From an uncultured beta proteobacterium (GTDB taxonomy: Bacteria > Pseudomonadota > Gammaproteobacteria > Burkholderiales > Burkholderiaceae_C), in NCBI GenBank assembly GCA_903938815.1, contig CAJAES010000072.1, positions 1-64,000 on the forward strand: DNA of 64,000 bases. Direction: 5' to 3'. Numbering within the stretch: the first letter of the stretch is position 1; each line of letters begins with the position of its first letter. Shown piece after piece: positions 1 through 9,699 of the stretch. The notes below the pieces were generated by a model. That model did no database searches. It saw nothing but the letters and a program-made list of their open reading frames with translations, and was not told where the DNA came from. The position numbers and the translations under genes were made by a program.

Positions 1-3000
1 CCCTACGACACCTTCAGCCCCCACCAGGACCTGATCTCGGAGCGCCTGGCCACGCTGTGGCGGGTGCTGCAGGGTGAGGTCGACGTGGTTCTGCTGCCGG
101 CCAGCACGGCGCTGGTGCGCCTGGCGCCACCCAGCTTCCTGGCTGGCACGACCTTCCACTTCAAGCAGAAGTCACGGCTCGACGAAAGCCGGCTGAAGGG
201 CCAGCTCGTGATGGCGGGCTACCAGCACGTGAGCCAGGTGGTGTCGCCGGGCGAGTACGCCGTGCGCGGCGGCCTGATCGACCTGTTCCCGATGGGCTCC
301 CAGGTGCCCTACCGGGTGGACCTCTTCGGCGACGAGGTCGATTCGATCCGCACCTTCGACCCCGACACCCAGCGCAGCCTGTACCCGGTGCCCGAAGTCA
401 GGCTGCTGCCCGGCCGCGAGTTTCCGCTGGATGAAGCCGCACGCACGGCCTTCCGCGCCCGTTGGCGCGAGAAGCTCGATGGCGACCCCACCCGCGCCCG
501 CCTCTACAAGGACATGGGCCAGGGCATCGCTGGCGGGGGCATCGAGTACTACCTGCCCCTGTTCTTCGACGAGACGGCCACTGTCTTCGACTACTTCGGC
601 GAAAACGCCGCGCTGGCGCTGCACGGCGAGGTCGACGCGGCGCTCGAGCGCTTCTGGATCGACACCCGCGAGCGCCACCGCTTCCTTCAGCACGACCCGG
701 AGCGGCCACTGCTGCCGCCCGAGGCGCTCTTCCTGCGGTCGGAGCAGTTCTTCGCCCTGACGCAGCCCCACGCCACGCTTGCATTGCGCGGCACGGAGCC
801 GGTGGACTGGGCTCGCCCGCTGCCTGATGTCGCCGTGGACCGCAACGCCACCGAGCCGCTGGCGGCACTGGAGCGCCACCTGGACGCCACGCCGCACCGC
901 GTGCTGATCGTGGCGGAAAGCGAAGGCCGGCGCGAGAGCATCCTCGACCTGCTGCGCGACCACAAGATCAGCGTGCCCAGCGTGGCCACGCTGGTCGAGT
1001 TCATGGAAGGCGAGGCCCGGGGCGAGAAGGTGGCGATCGCCGCCGCTCCGCTGGCTGCAGGCTTCCACTGGCACGAACCCGCCGACGGTGTCAGCGTCCA
1101 GTTCGTCACCGAGACCGAGCTCTTCGCCAGCGCGCCGCAGACGCGGCGCCGGCGCAAGCAGGAGCAGGTGTCGAGCGTCGATTCGCTGATCAAGGACCTG
1201 TCGGAGCTGAAGGTGGGCGACCCTGTCGTTCACCTGAACCACGGGATCGGCCGCTACCAGGGCCTGGTGCACATCGACCTGGGCGAGGGGCCCAGTGAAT
1301 TCCTGCACCTCGAGTACGCCGACAAGGCCACGCTGTACGTGCCCGTGGCGCAACTGCACCTGATCGGCCGCTACACAGGCGTGGCGGCCGACGAGGCGCC
1401 GCTGCACAGGCTCGGCTCCGGCCAATGGGACAAGGCGCGCCGCAAGGCGGCCGAGCAGGTGCGCGACACCGCCGCGGAACTGCTGAACCTGTATGCGCGC
1501 CGAGCCGCGCGCGAGGGCTTCTCGCATCGCTTCAGCCCGCACGACTACGAAGCCTTCGCCACGTCGTTCGGCTTCGAGGAAACGCCCGACCAGCGCGCCG
1601 CCATCCACGCCGTGATCCAGGACATGGTCAGCCCGAGGCCGTTGGACCGGCTGGTCTGCGGCGACGTCGGTTTCGGCAAGACCGAGGTGGCGCTGCGCGC
1701 GGCCTTCGTGGCCGTGCACGGCGGCAAGCAGGTGGCGCTGCTGGCGCCCACCACGCTGCTGGCCGAGCAGCACTACCAGACGCTCGTGGACCGCTTCAGC
1801 CCCTGGCCAGTGAAGGTGGCCGAGCTCTCCCGGTTCCGCAGCCCCAAGGAAGTGAAGGCCGCGCTGGAGGGCCTGGAAAACGGCACGATCGACATCGTCG
1901 TCGGCACGCACAAGCTGATCAGCCCCGACGTGAAGTTCAAGCGCCTGGGCCTGCTCGTCATCGACGAGGAACACCGCTTCGGTGTGCGCCACAAGGAAGC
2001 CATCAAGGCCATGCGCGCCGAGGTGGACGTGCTGACCCTGACCGCCACGCCGATTCCCCGCACGCTCGGCATGGCGCTGGAGGGCCTGCGCGACCTGAGC
2101 GTGATCGCCACCGCGCCGCAGCGGCGCCTGGCGATCAAGACCTTCGTGCGCAGCGAGAGCAGCGGCACCATCCGCGAGGCCGTGCTGCGCGAGCTCAAGC
2201 GCGGCGGGCAGGTCTACTTCCTGCACAACGAGGTCGAGACCATCCAGAACCGCGCCAACAAGCTGGCCGAACTGCTGCCCGAGGCACGAATCGCCATCGC
2301 GCACGGCCAGATGCCCGAGCGCGAACTCGAACGCGTGATGCGCGACTTCGTCGCCCAGCGCCACAACCTGCTGCTGTGCTCGACCATCATCGAGACCGGC
2401 ATCGACGTGCCCACGGCCAACACCATCGTGATGAGCCGCGCCGACAAGTTCGGCCTGGCGCAGCTGCACCAGCTGCGCGGGCGCGTGGGCCGCAGCCACC
2501 ACCAGGCCTACGCCTACCTGCTGGTGCCCGACGTCGAGGGCCTGACCAAGCAGGCCGCGCAGCGCCTGCAGGCCATCCAGGACATGGAAGAACTGGGCTC
2601 GGGCTTCTATCTGGCCATGCACGACCTGGAGATCCGCGGCGCCGGCGAGGTACTGGGCGAGAACCAGAGCGGCAACATGATGGAAGTGGGTTTCCAGCTT
2701 TACAACGACATGCTGTCGGAAGCCGTGAGCTCGCTGCGGGCCGGCCGCGAACCGGACCTGCTGAACCCGCTGAACGCAACGACCGAGATCAACCTGCACT
2801 CCCCTGCCCTGCTGACCGACGCCTACTGCGGCGACGTGCACGTGCGGCTGAACCTCTACAAGCGGCTGGCCAGCGCGGAGAAGGCAGAGCAGATCGACCT
2901 GCTGCTCGAAGAGATCACCGACCGTTTCGGCAAGCTGCCGCCGCAGGGCCAGGTGCTGTTCGACACGCACCGCCTGCGCGTGCTGGCCAAGCCCTACGGC

Positions 3001-3228
3001 GTGCTGAAGATCGACGCCGGGCCGAAGCTCATCAACGTGATCTTCCGGCCCAACCCGCCCATCGATGCGATGAAGATCATCGCGCTGGTGCAGAAGAACC
3101 GCGCCGTCAAGCTGGCGGGCAACGACAAGCTGCGCATCGACCGCGAGATCGCCGCAGCACCCGACCGCGCGCAGTACGTGCGCGACATCCTTCGCGCGCT
3201 CGGCCCGCCCGTCGCCACCACCCCCTGA
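1..3228 (+). CDS. mfd: Transcription-repair coupling factor Mfd (5' end missing)
   Basis: ATP-dependent DNA translocase that removes RNA polymerase stalled at lesions and recruits UvrA. The reading frame is open from base 1, so the gene begins upstream. About 1075 residues are visible; the E. coli protein has 1148, so roughly the first 70-80 residues are missing. In order: the UvrB-like N-terminal part, the RNA-polymerase-interacting region ([19 protein letters not shown] near window residue 400), Walker [10 protein letters not shown] (about residue 555), the DEEH box (about residue 655), the TATPIPRTL motif, and helicase motif VI followed by the C-terminal TRCF domain. The stop is two bases before serB, suggesting one transcript. 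No broken motifs were seen. Confidence 0.97.
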   Translation, partial: PYDTFSPHQDLISERLATLWRVLQGEVDVVLLPASTALVRLAPPSFLAGTTFHFKQKSRLDESRLKGQLVMAGYQHVSQVVSPGEYAVRGGLIDLFPMGSQVPYRVDLFGDEVDSIRTFDPDTQRSLYPVPEVRLLPGREFPLDEAARTAFRARWREKLDGDPTRARLYKDMGQGIAGGGIEYYLPLFFDETATVFDYFGENAALALHGEVDAALERFWIDTRERHRFLQHDPERPLLPPEALFLRSEQFFALTQPHATLALRGTEPVDWARPLPDVAVDRNATEPLAALERHLDATPHRVLIVAESEGRRESILDLLRDHKISVPSVATLVEFMEGEARGEKVAIAAAPLAAGFHWHEPADGVSVQFVTETELFASAPQTRRRRKQEQVSSVDSLIKDLSELKVGDPVVHLNHGIGRYQGLVHIDLGEGPSEFLHLEYADKATLYVPVAQLHLIGRYTGVAADEAPLHRLGSGQWDKARRKAAEQVRDTAAELLNLYARRAAREGFSHRFSPHDYEAFATSFGFEETPDQRAAIHAVIQDMVSPRPLDRLVCGDVGFGKTEVALRAAFVAVHGGKQVALLAPTTLLAEQHYQTLVDRFSPWPVKVAELSRFRSPKEVKAALEGLENGTIDIVVGTHKLISPDVKFKRLGLLVIDEEHRFGVRHKEAIKAMRAEVDVLTLTATPIPRTLGMALEGLRDLSVIATAPQRRLAIKTFVRSESSGTIREAVLRELKRGGQVYFLHNEVETIQNRANKLAELLPEARIAIAHGQMPERELERVMRDFVAQRHNLLLCSTIIETGIDVPTANTIVMSRADKFGLAQLHQLRGRVGRSHHQAYAYLLVPDVEGLTKQAAQRLQAIQDMEELGSGFYLAMHDLEIRGAGEVLGENQSGNMMEVGFQLYNDMLSEAVSSLRAGREPDLLNPLNATTEINLHSPALLTDAYCGDVHVRLNLYKRLASAEKAEQIDLLLEEITDRFGKLPPQGQVLFDTHRLRVLAKPYGVLKIDAGPKLINVIFRPNPPIDAMKIIALVQKNRAVKLAGNDKLRIDREIAAAPDRAQYVRDILRALGPPVATTP

Positions 3229-3230
3229 CC

Positions 3231-3941
3231 ATGGCCATCGAACACGCTCCCGGTCTCTTCGTCCGCGGCTTCACGCCGCCGTTGCGCCTGGCGGATTTCC
3301 GCCTGGTCGCGTTCGACATGGACTCCACGCTGATCAACATCGAATGCGTGGACGAGATCGCCGCCGCCGCCGGTCGCCGCGACGAGGTGGCCGCCATCAC
3401 CGAAGCGGCCATGCGCGGAGAGATCGCCGACTACAAGGACAGCCTGCGACGCCGCGTGGCGCTGCTGGCGGGCGTGCCGGTCTCGGCGCTGGAGCAGGTC
3501 TGGGAACAGCGGCTGCGACTGAACCCGGGCGTCGAGGCATTCGTCGCCGCCTGCCAGGCTGCGGGCCTGAAGACTCTGCTGGTCTCGGGCGGCTTCACGT
3601 TCTTCAGCGACCGCATCCGTGACCGCCTGAAGCTCGACTTCGCGCGCGCCAACACGCTGGGTGTTTCCAACGGACATCTCACCGGCACCCTGTTCGACCG
3701 CCCCTGGGGGGATATCGTCGACGGCGCCGAGAAGAAGCGCGTGGTGCTGGAAGTCTGCGAACTCATGGGCATCGAGACCCGTCAGGCCATCGCCGTGGGC
3801 GACGGCGCGAACGATCTCCCCATGATGTCGGTGGCGGGCCTGTCGATCGCCTTCCACCCGAAACCGGCGGTTCAGGAGCAGGCCATGATCTCCATCATGT
3901 CGGGCGGCATGGAGCGCGCGCTCGAGTTGCTGAACGGCTGA
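3231..3941 (+). CDS. serB: Phosphoserine phosphatase SerB
   Basis: Last step of serine synthesis: hydrolyses O-phosphoserine to serine in the cytoplasm. 236 residues, HAD superfamily. Visible motifs are the DMDST nucleophile loop (Asp29 nucleophile, Asp31 acid/base), the motif II serine in LLVSGGFTFF, the Lys of GAEKKR, and the metal-binding GDGANDLPMM near residue 185. The ATG at 3231 is chosen because it lies two bases after the mfd stop and the HAD loop then falls at the usual distance from the N-terminus. It lacks the extra N-terminal ACT-like region of longer SerB forms. It is convergent with hrpA. Confidence 0.95.
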   Translation: MAIEHAPGLFVRGFTPPLRLADFRLVAFDMDSTLINIECVDEIAAAAGRRDEVAAITEAAMRGEIADYKDSLRRRVALLAGVPVSALEQVWEQRLRLNPGVEAFVAACQAAGLKTLLVSGGFTFFSDRIRDRLKLDFARANTLGVSNGHLTGTLFDRPWGDIVDGAEKKRVVLEVCELMGIETRQAIAVGDGANDLPMMSVAGLSIAFHPKPAVQEQAMISIMSGGMERALELLNG

Positions 3942-3942
3942 C

Positions 3943-3982
3943 CCCCGGCCCTGGCCCGGGGCATCGGAGCGAACCGGCTCCG
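3943..3982. terminator. Two short GC hairpins between convergent serB and hrpA
   Basis: Two 6-bp perfect stems lie side by side: CCCCGG/CCGGGG (3943-3961) and CGGAGC/GCTCCG (3965-3982). They occupy the gap between two converging stops, so a bidirectional transcription end is plausible. Neither is followed by a T run, so this is a weak call. Confidence 0.3.
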
Positions 3983-4005
3983 GAGCGCCACGGGAAACCG
4001 ACGCA

Positions 4006-7000
4006 TCAGGCCGTGATCTGAGCCCAGGCCTTGTCCAGGCGCTTCGCGCTCACCGGCTGCGGCGTGCGCAGTTCCTGCGCGAACAGGCTCACGCGCAGTT
4101 CCTCGAGCAGCCAGCGGTACTCGTCCAGCCGCGCATCGGGCGTGCCCTTGCGCTCGGCCAGGCGCCGCACCCAGCGCTGCTCCAGCGGACGCAGTTCGGC
4201 CAGCCGTGTGGCGTCGCGGGCGGGGTCGGCGCGCCACTTGTCCAGCCGCAGCGTGACGCCCTTCAGGTAGCGCGGCAGGTGCTGCAGTGCGGCCCAGGGC
4301 GTGGTGGCCAGGAAGCGCTTGCCGACCAGCCGCTGCAGCTGCGCCGTCACGTCGTCGGCCACCTCCTTCGCGGCCCGGCTGTCCTTGAGCTTGCGCTGCG
4401 CGGCCTGGTACTCGGCCAGCACCACGCCGGCCTGGCGCGCCACCTCGTGTGCGATCAGCACCAGGCGCGGGCGGCCGTCTTCCAGCCGCGCCTTGAACGA
4501 CGCCTCGTCGGCGGGCAAGGGCTCGCCGCCAAAGGCGCGGTCCAGCGCCAGGTCGATGATCTGCTGGCGAAGCTCCTCGGCGGTGCCGAGCGACATGTAG
4601 GCCGAGGCCATCTTCGTGAGCTCGGGGATGTTCTTCTCCAGGTGCTTCAGCGGCTCCTTGAGCTGCAAGGCGACGAGGCGACGCAGCCCCGCCCGGTGCC
4701 GTGCCGCAGCCACGTCGGGCTCGTCGAAGACCTCGATCTCCACGTGCGTTCCGTGGTCCATCAGTGCCGGGAAGCCCACCAGAACCTGCCCGCCCTGCTT
4801 GAGCTCCATCAGTTCGGGCAGGGCCCCGAAGGTCCACGCCGTGTAGCGCTGCGCAGCGGCGATGGGCGGCGGGCCCGCGGGCGCCGCGATCCTGGCGCTG
4901 ACGCCGCCCCCCGCGCGCACCGGCGCGGCTTCGGCGGGCGGCGCAGGCACAGCGGCCATGGCCGTCACCTTCAGTGCGGCCAGGGCCTGGAACGCGCTGC
5001 GCGCCTGGCCGCCGAACTCGGCCTTCAGCGCCGCGAGGTGGCGCCCCATGCCCAGTTGCCGCCCATGCTCGTCGACGATGCGGAAGTTCATGAACAGGTG
5101 CGGCGCCAGCGTCTCCTGCTTGAAGTCGTTGCGCTGCACCGGCAGCTGCGTGGTGTCGCGCACCGCCTTGAGCAGCACGTCCATCAGCGCGCCGTCGCCG
5201 AAGGGCTTGTTCTCGCAGAACCCGGCCGTCCAGTCGGGCAGCGGCACCAGGCGTGAGCGCGGGCGCTGCGGCAGGCTCTTCACCAGCGCCAGGACCTTGT
5301 CCTTGAGCATGCCCGGCACCAGCCACTCGCAGCGGTCCTCCGTGACCTGGTTCAGCGCATACAACGGCACGGTGACGGTGACGCCGTCGCGTGCATCACC
5401 GGGCTGGTGCAGGTACTCGGCGGCGCAGTCGATGCCGCCCAGGCGCAGCACCTTCGGAAACGAGCTGCTCGTGATGCCCGCGGCTTCGTGGCGCATCAAC
5501 TCCTCGCGCGTGAGCTGCAGCAGCGTGGGCTGGCGTCTCACCTCGTCGCGGAACCAGCGCTCGAGCTGAGGGCCGGAACAGATCTCGGCGGGGATCAGGC
5601 GGTCGTAGAAGCCCTGGATGAGCTCGTCGTCCACCAGCACGTCCTGGCGTCGTGCCTTGTGCTCGAGCTCTTCCACCTGACGGATCAGCTTGCGGTTGTG
5701 CGCCAGGAAGGGCAGCTTCGTTTCCCAGTCGCCCTGGACCAGCGCTTCGCGGATGAAGATCTCGCGCGCGCCCGCAGGGTCCAGCGTGCCGAAATTCACC
5801 CGCCGGTTGTTGTAGATGACGATGCCGTACAGCGTGGCGCGTTCCAGGGCCACCACCTCGCCGACCTTCTTCTCCCAGTGCGGCTCGAGCAGCTGCGTCT
5901 TCAGCAGGTGCCCGGCAATGGGCGGAATCCACTGCGGCTCGATCGCGGCCAGCCCGCGGCCGAAGAGGCGCGTGGTCTCGACCAGTTCAGCCGCCACCAG
6001 CCAGCGGCCCGGCTTCTTGCTGAGGTGCGCGCCGGGATGGCGCCAGAACTTGATGCCGCGCGCGCCGAGGTACCAGTCGTCGTCGTCCGCCTTGCAGCCG
6101 AGGTTGCCCAGCAAGCCGGCGAGCATCGACTGGTGCACCTGCTCATAGGTGGCCGGGCTGCCGTTCAGGCGCCAGCCGTGCTCGGCCACCACGGTGTGCA
6201 GCTGCGCGTGGATGTCGCGCCACTCGCGCACGCGGCGCGGGTTCACGAAGCTCTCGCGCAGGCGCTGCTCCTGCTGCCGGTTGCTGAGCTTGTGGGCCTG
6301 GTGCGCCTCGCCGTGGCCGCGGCCTTCCTCGATCCAGTTCCAGAGCTTCAGGTAGCCGTTGAACTCGGAACGTTCGTCGTCGAACTTCCTGTGCTTCTCG
6401 TCGGCGGCCGCCTGCTGCTCGAGCGGGCGGTCGCGCACGTCCTGTACCGACAGCGCCGAAGCGATGACGAGCACCTCGTTCAGCGCCTCGCGTTCCCGGG
6501 CTTCGAGGATCATGCGGCCGATGCGCGGGTCCAGCGGCAGGCGGGCGAGCTCGCGTCCGATGGGGGTCAGGTCGTTGCGCTCGTCGACGGCGTTCAGCTC
6601 GGCCAGCAGCGCATAGCCGTCGGCAATGGCCTTCTTCGGCGGCGCCTCGAGGAACGGGAAGTCCTCGACGTTGCCGAGACCCAGCGACTTCATCCGCAGG
6701 ATCACCCCTGCCAGCGAGGAGCGCAGGATCTCGGGGTCCGTGAACTTCGGGCGGCCCGCGAACCCCTGTTCGTCGTAGAGCCGGATGCAGATGCCGTCCG
6801 CCACCCGGCCGCAGCGGCCGGCGCGCTGGTTGGCCGCCGCCTGGCTGATGGGCTCGACCTGCAGCTGCTCGACCTTGGTGCGGTAGCTGTAGCGCTTCAC
6901 GCGCGCCAGGCCGGCGTCGATGACGTAGCGGATGCCGGGCACCGTGAGCGAGGTCTCCGCCACGTTGGTGGCCAGCACGATGCGCCGGCCGTTGCCGGCG

Positions 7001-7962
7001 CTGAAGACGCGGTCCTGCTCGGCCTGGGACAGCCGCGCGAACAGCGGCAGGATCTCCGCCGGCGGGCCACCGCGGTGCTGCTGCGCCAGATGCTTGTGAA
7101 GATGGTCCGCGGCTTCGCGGATCTCGCGCTCGCCGGGCAGGAAGACAAGAATGTCGCCGGGCTTGCCGCGCCAGAGCTCGTCCACGGCGTCGGCGATGGC
7201 GTCGTTGAGATCGCTCTCGCGCCGGGGCCCGCCGGGCCGCCCCGAAGGTGCGGCGCCGCCCTGGGCTGCCGCGGGCGCAGCCGCCTTCGGGGCGCCCTCC
7301 CAGTCGAACGGACGCCAGCGCTGCTCAACCGGGAACAAACGCCCGGAGACCTGGATCACCGGGGCCGGGCCGCGCGCGGACGCGAAGTGGTTGGCGAAGC
7401 GGTCGGCGTCGATCGTGGCCGAGGTCACGATGATCTTCAGGTCCGGGCGGCGCGGCAGCAGCTGTCGAAGGTACCCGAGCAGGAAGTCGATGTTGAGGCT
7501 GCGCTCGTGCGCCTCGTCGATGATGAGCGTGTCGTAGGCGCGCAGCAGCGGGTCGGTCTGCGACTCGGCCAGCAGGATGCCGTCCGTCATCAGCTTGACG
7601 CTGGCGCCGCGCTGCAGCCGGTCCTGGAACCGGATCTTGTAGCCCACCACCTCACCGAGCGGGGTATCGAGCTCCTCCGCAATCCGCTTGGCGACGCTGC
7701 TGGCCGCGATGCGCCGCGGCTGCGTGTGCCCGATCATTCCGCGGCCGCCTGCCCCCCAGCCGCGCCCGAGCTCGAGCGCGATCTTGGGCAACTGCGTGGT
7801 CTTGCCCGAACCTGTCTCGCCGCAGACGATGACGACCGGGTGTTCGCGGATGGCGCGCGCGATCTCGTCCCGTCGCCCTGAGACGGGCAACGATTCGGGA
7901 TAGGTGATGGGCGGCAGAGCGCGCGCAGGAACGGAGGACACGGGCCGCGGATTATCGGCCAC
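4006..7962 (-). CDS. hrpA: DEAH-box ATP-dependent RNA helicase HrpA
   Basis: Large DEAH-box RNA helicase; the family unwinds RNA and in E. coli resolves stalled ribosomes and processes fimbrial mRNA. About 1318 residues, matching the HrpA family length (about 1300). Walker A GETGSGKTTQ lies near residue 46, the DEAH box (IDEAHERSLNIDF) near 146, and the QRAGRCGR motif VI near 380. Behind these come the ratchet/OB region and the long C-terminal DUF3418-type domain ending ...KRLDKAWAQITA. A low-complexity Ala/Gly/Pro insert (about residues 215-240) sits between the two RecA lobes. The start is uncertain. A GTG at 7962 gives a clean N-terminus and leaves 43 bp to the divergent argA; the frame stays open further upstream, but that stretch would run antisense through the argA start. 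Confidence 0.93.
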   Translation of the reverse strand: MADNPRPVSSVPARALPPITYPESLPVSGRRDEIARAIREHPVVIVCGETGSGKTTQLPKIALELGRGWGAGGRGMIGHTQPRRIAASSVAKRIAEELDTPLGEVVGYKIRFQDRLQRGASVKLMTDGILLAESQTDPLLRAYDTLIIDEAHERSLNIDFLLGYLRQLLPRRPDLKIIVTSATIDADRFANHFASARGPAPVIQVSGRLFPVEQRWRPFDWEGAPKAAAPAAAQGGAAPSGRPGGPRRESDLNDAIADAVDELWRGKPGDILVFLPGEREIREAADHLHKHLAQQHRGGPPAEILPLFARLSQAEQDRVFSAGNGRRIVLATNVAETSLTVPGIRYVIDAGLARVKRYSYRTKVEQLQVEPISQAAANQRAGRCGRVADGICIRLYDEQGFAGRPKFTDPEILRSSLAGVILRMKSLGLGNVEDFPFLEAPPKKAIADGYALLAELNAVDERNDLTPIGRELARLPLDPRIGRMILEAREREALNEVLVIASALSVQDVRDRPLEQQAAADEKHRKFDDERSEFNGYLKLWNWIEEGRGHGEAHQAHKLSNRQQEQRLRESFVNPRRVREWRDIHAQLHTVVAEHGWRLNGSPATYEQVHQSMLAGLLGNLGCKADDDDWYLGARGIKFWRHPGAHLSKKPGRWLVAAELVETTRLFGRGLAAIEPQWIPPIAGHLLKTQLLEPHWEKKVGEVVALERATLYGIVIYNNRRVNFGTLDPAGAREIFIREALVQGDWETKLPFLAHNRKLIRQVEELEHKARRQDVLVDDELIQGFYDRLIPAEICSGPQLERWFRDEVRRQPTLLQLTREELMRHEAAGITSSSFPKVLRLGGIDCAAEYLHQPGDARDGVTVTVPLYALNQVTEDRCEWLVPGMLKDKVLALVKSLPQRPRSRLVPLPDWTAGFCENKPFGDGALMDVLLKAVRDTTQLPVQRNDFKQETLAPHLFMNFRIVDEHGRQLGMGRHLAALKAEFGGQARSAFQALAALKVTAMAAVPAPPAEAAPVRAGGGVSARIAAPAGPPPIAAAQRYTAWTFGALPELMELKQGGQVLVGFPALMDHGTHVEIEVFDEPDVAAARHRAGLRRLVALQLKEPLKHLEKNIPELTKMASAYMSLGTAEELRQQIIDLALDRAFGGEPLPADEASFKARLEDGRPRLVLIAHEVARQAGVVLAEYQAAQRKLKDSRAAKEVADDVTAQLQRLVGKRFLATTPWAALQHLPRYLKGVTLRLDKWRADPARDATRLAELRPLEQRWVRRLAERKGTPDARLDEYRWLLEELRVSLFAQELRTPQPVSAKRLDKAWAQITA

Positions 7963-8005
7963 GGATCCGGGCCCGACGGCTCGCTGCGGCACAATCCGCG
8001 ATTCG

Positions 8006-9346
8006 ATGAGCCTCGTCTTCCCCCACACCTTCGTCCCCTGGTTCCGTTCGGTCGCGCCGCACATCCACGCGTACCGCGGAAAGACCTTTGTCGTGGCACT
8101 CGCCGGTGAAGCCATCGCTGCCGGCAAGCTCAACACATTCGTGCAGGATCTCGCCATCCTGCACGCCATGGGCATCAAGCTCGTGCTGGTGCATGGCTTC
8201 AGGCCGCAGGTGACCGAGCAACTGGCGGCCAAGGGTCAGGTCTCGCGCTTCAGTCACGGGGTGCGCATCACGGACGCCGTGGCGCTCGACTGCGCACAGG
8301 AGGCCGCGGGACAGTTGCGCTTCGAGATCGAGGCTGCCTTTTCGCAGGGGCTGCCCAACACGCCGATGGCCAACGCCACCGTGCGTGTGGTTTCAGGCAA
8401 CTTCCTGACGGCGCGCCCGGTCGGCATCGTCGACGGCGTCGATTTCATGCACAGCGGCGTGGTCCGCCGTGTCGATGGGGCCGCCATCCGTCGCGCCATC
8501 GACATCGGTGCGCTGGTGCTGCTGTCACCCTTCGGTTTTTCGCCGACGGGCGAGGCCTTCAACCTGACCATGGAAGACGTGGCCACAGCCACGGCCGTGG
8601 CATTGCAGGCCGACAAGCTGCTCTTCATGACCGAGATCCCCGGCATCCGCGAGGACGCCAGCGATCCCGACAGCAACATCGACACCGAGCTCGCGCTCGC
8701 GGACGCACGCCGCCTGCTCACGCAGATGCCCGCGCCTCAGCAGCCGACCGATCCCGCGTTCTACCTGCAGCACTGCGTGAAGGCGTGCGCGGGCGGCGTG
8801 GAACGCTCCCACATCCTGCCGTTCGGCGTGGACGGCGCCTTGCTGATGGAAGTGTTCACGCACGACGGCATCGGCACGATGGTGGTCGACGAGAAGCTGG
8901 AAAGCCTGCGCGAGGCCACGCCGGACGATGTCGGCGGCATCCTGCAATTGATCGAGCCCTTCGAACGCGACGGCACGCTGGTGCGCCGCGAACGCACGGA
9001 GATCGAGCGCGACGTGGCCAACTACACTGTCATCGAGCACGACGGCATCATCTTCGGCTGCGCCGCGCTGTACCCGTACCCGGAGTCGCGCACCGGCGAG
9101 ATGGCCGCGTTGACGGTTTCGCCGATGTCGCAGAGTCAGGGCGACGGCGAGCGCATCCTCAAACGCGTGGAGCAGCGTGCAAAGGCCATGGGTCTGGACA
9201 GCATATTCGTCCTCACGACCCGCACGATGCACTGGTTCATCAAGCGCGGTTTTGCGCAGGTCGACCCCGACTGGCTGCCCGAGGCGCGAAAGCGCAAATA
9301 CAACTGGGACCGGCGCTCGCAAGTGCTGGTCAAGAAACTGCCCTGA
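8006..9346 (+). CDS. argA: Amino-acid N-acetyltransferase (N-acetylglutamate synthase) ArgA
   Basis: First step of arginine biosynthesis: acetyl-CoA plus glutamate gives N-acetylglutamate. 446 residues with the two-domain layout of classical ArgA: an amino-acid-kinase-like N-terminal domain (about 1-280) that binds arginine for feedback control, and a C-terminal GNAT domain (about 300-446) with [13 protein letters not shown] and the acetyl-CoA loop region around residue 385. The ATG at 8006 is chosen because homologues begin close to the [20 protein letters not shown] segment; the open frame upstream looks non-coding. It is divergent from hrpA and 13 bp upstream of the YggX gene. Confidence 0.95.
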   Translation: MSLVFPHTFVPWFRSVAPHIHAYRGKTFVVALAGEAIAAGKLNTFVQDLAILHAMGIKLVLVHGFRPQVTEQLAAKGQVSRFSHGVRITDAVALDCAQEAAGQLRFEIEAAFSQGLPNTPMANATVRVVSGNFLTARPVGIVDGVDFMHSGVVRRVDGAAIRRAIDIGALVLLSPFGFSPTGEAFNLTMEDVATATAVALQADKLLFMTEIPGIREDASDPDSNIDTELALADARRLLTQMPAPQQPTDPAFYLQHCVKACAGGVERSHILPFGVDGALLMEVFTHDGIGTMVVDEKLESLREATPDDVGGILQLIEPFERDGTLVRRERTEIERDVANYTVIEHDGIIFGCAALYPYPESRTGEMAALTVSPMSQSQGDGERILKRVEQRAKAMGLDSIFVLTTRTMHWFIKRGFAQVDPDWLPEARKRKYNWDRRSQVLVKKLP

Positions 9347-9359
9347 TCAGGAGAAATCG

Positions 9360-9632
9360 ATGACCCGTATGGTTCAGTGCGTGTACCTCAAGAAGGAAGC
9401 CGAAGGCCTTTCGTTCTCACCCTACCCGGGCGAACTCGGCAAGCGCATCTATCAGAACGTCAGCAAGGAAGCGTTCGAGGCCTGGAAGAAGCACCAGACG
9501 ATGCTCGTGAACGAGAACCGGCTCAACCTCGCCGATGCGCGGGCCCGTCAGTACCTGGCGCGCCAGATGGAGAGCTTCTTCTTCGGCGAAGGGGCCGACA
9601 AGCCGGCCGGCTACGTTCCTCCGTCACCTTGA
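9360..9632 (+). CDS. yggX: Fe(2+)-trafficking protein, YggX family
   Basis: 90-residue YggX-type protein. The family helps protect Fe-S clusters and supports iron handling under oxidative stress. The N-terminus [19 protein letters not shown] carries the single conserved Cys7. The middle holds the family sequence [19 protein letters not shown], followed by MLVNENRLN and the C-terminal [14 protein letters not shown]. Length is normal. AGGAGA lies a few bases before the ATG. It follows argA by 13 bp, so the two may share a transcript. The next gene is an iron-binding protein behind a Fur-like site, so iron biology clusters here. Confidence 0.94.
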   Translation: MTRMVQCVYLKKEAEGLSFSPYPGELGKRIYQNVSKEAFEAWKKHQTMLVNENRLNLADARARQYLARQMESFFFGEGADKPAGYVPPSP

Positions 9633-9640
9633 GAAATATC

Positions 9641-9666
9641 AAACGATAATTATTCGCGTTTGCATT
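9641..9666 (+). promoter_or_regulatory. Probable Fur box upstream of the ferric-iron binding protein
   Basis: An AT-rich island in GC-rich sequence containing GATAATTATTCGCGTTTGCA. Read on the other strand it gives AATGCAAACGCGAATAATTA, which resembles proteobacterial Fur sites (GATAATGATAATCATTATC type). It lies 33-59 bp before an iron-transport gene. A TACACT -10 candidate at 9666-9671 would place the box over the promoter, which fits repression by Fur-Fe(II). The match is by eye. Confidence 0.6.
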
Positions 9667-9699
9667 ACACTCTCGATCACTGACTGAACGAGAGCGAAC

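Noticed and set aside
172..2970. A very long open frame antisense to mfd
   Set aside because: High-GC shadow: it mirrors the third-position bias of mfd, has no family motifs and is rich in Ala/Gly/Arg/His/Gln/Val. The same applies to antisense frames over hrpA (5407-7881), rpoD (16124-18370), dnaK (27379-29421), dnaB (35103-36791), the symporter (38464-40515) and ppsA (41997-44321).
1425..3230. Continuation of the serB frame upstream through mfd
   Set aside because: The Arg/Ala/Pro-rich reading is the out-of-frame image of mfd; SerB begins at 3231.
7963..8232. Upstream extension of hrpA to 8232
   Set aside because: The extra 90 residues would run antisense through the argA start and first codons and show no helicase-family sequence.
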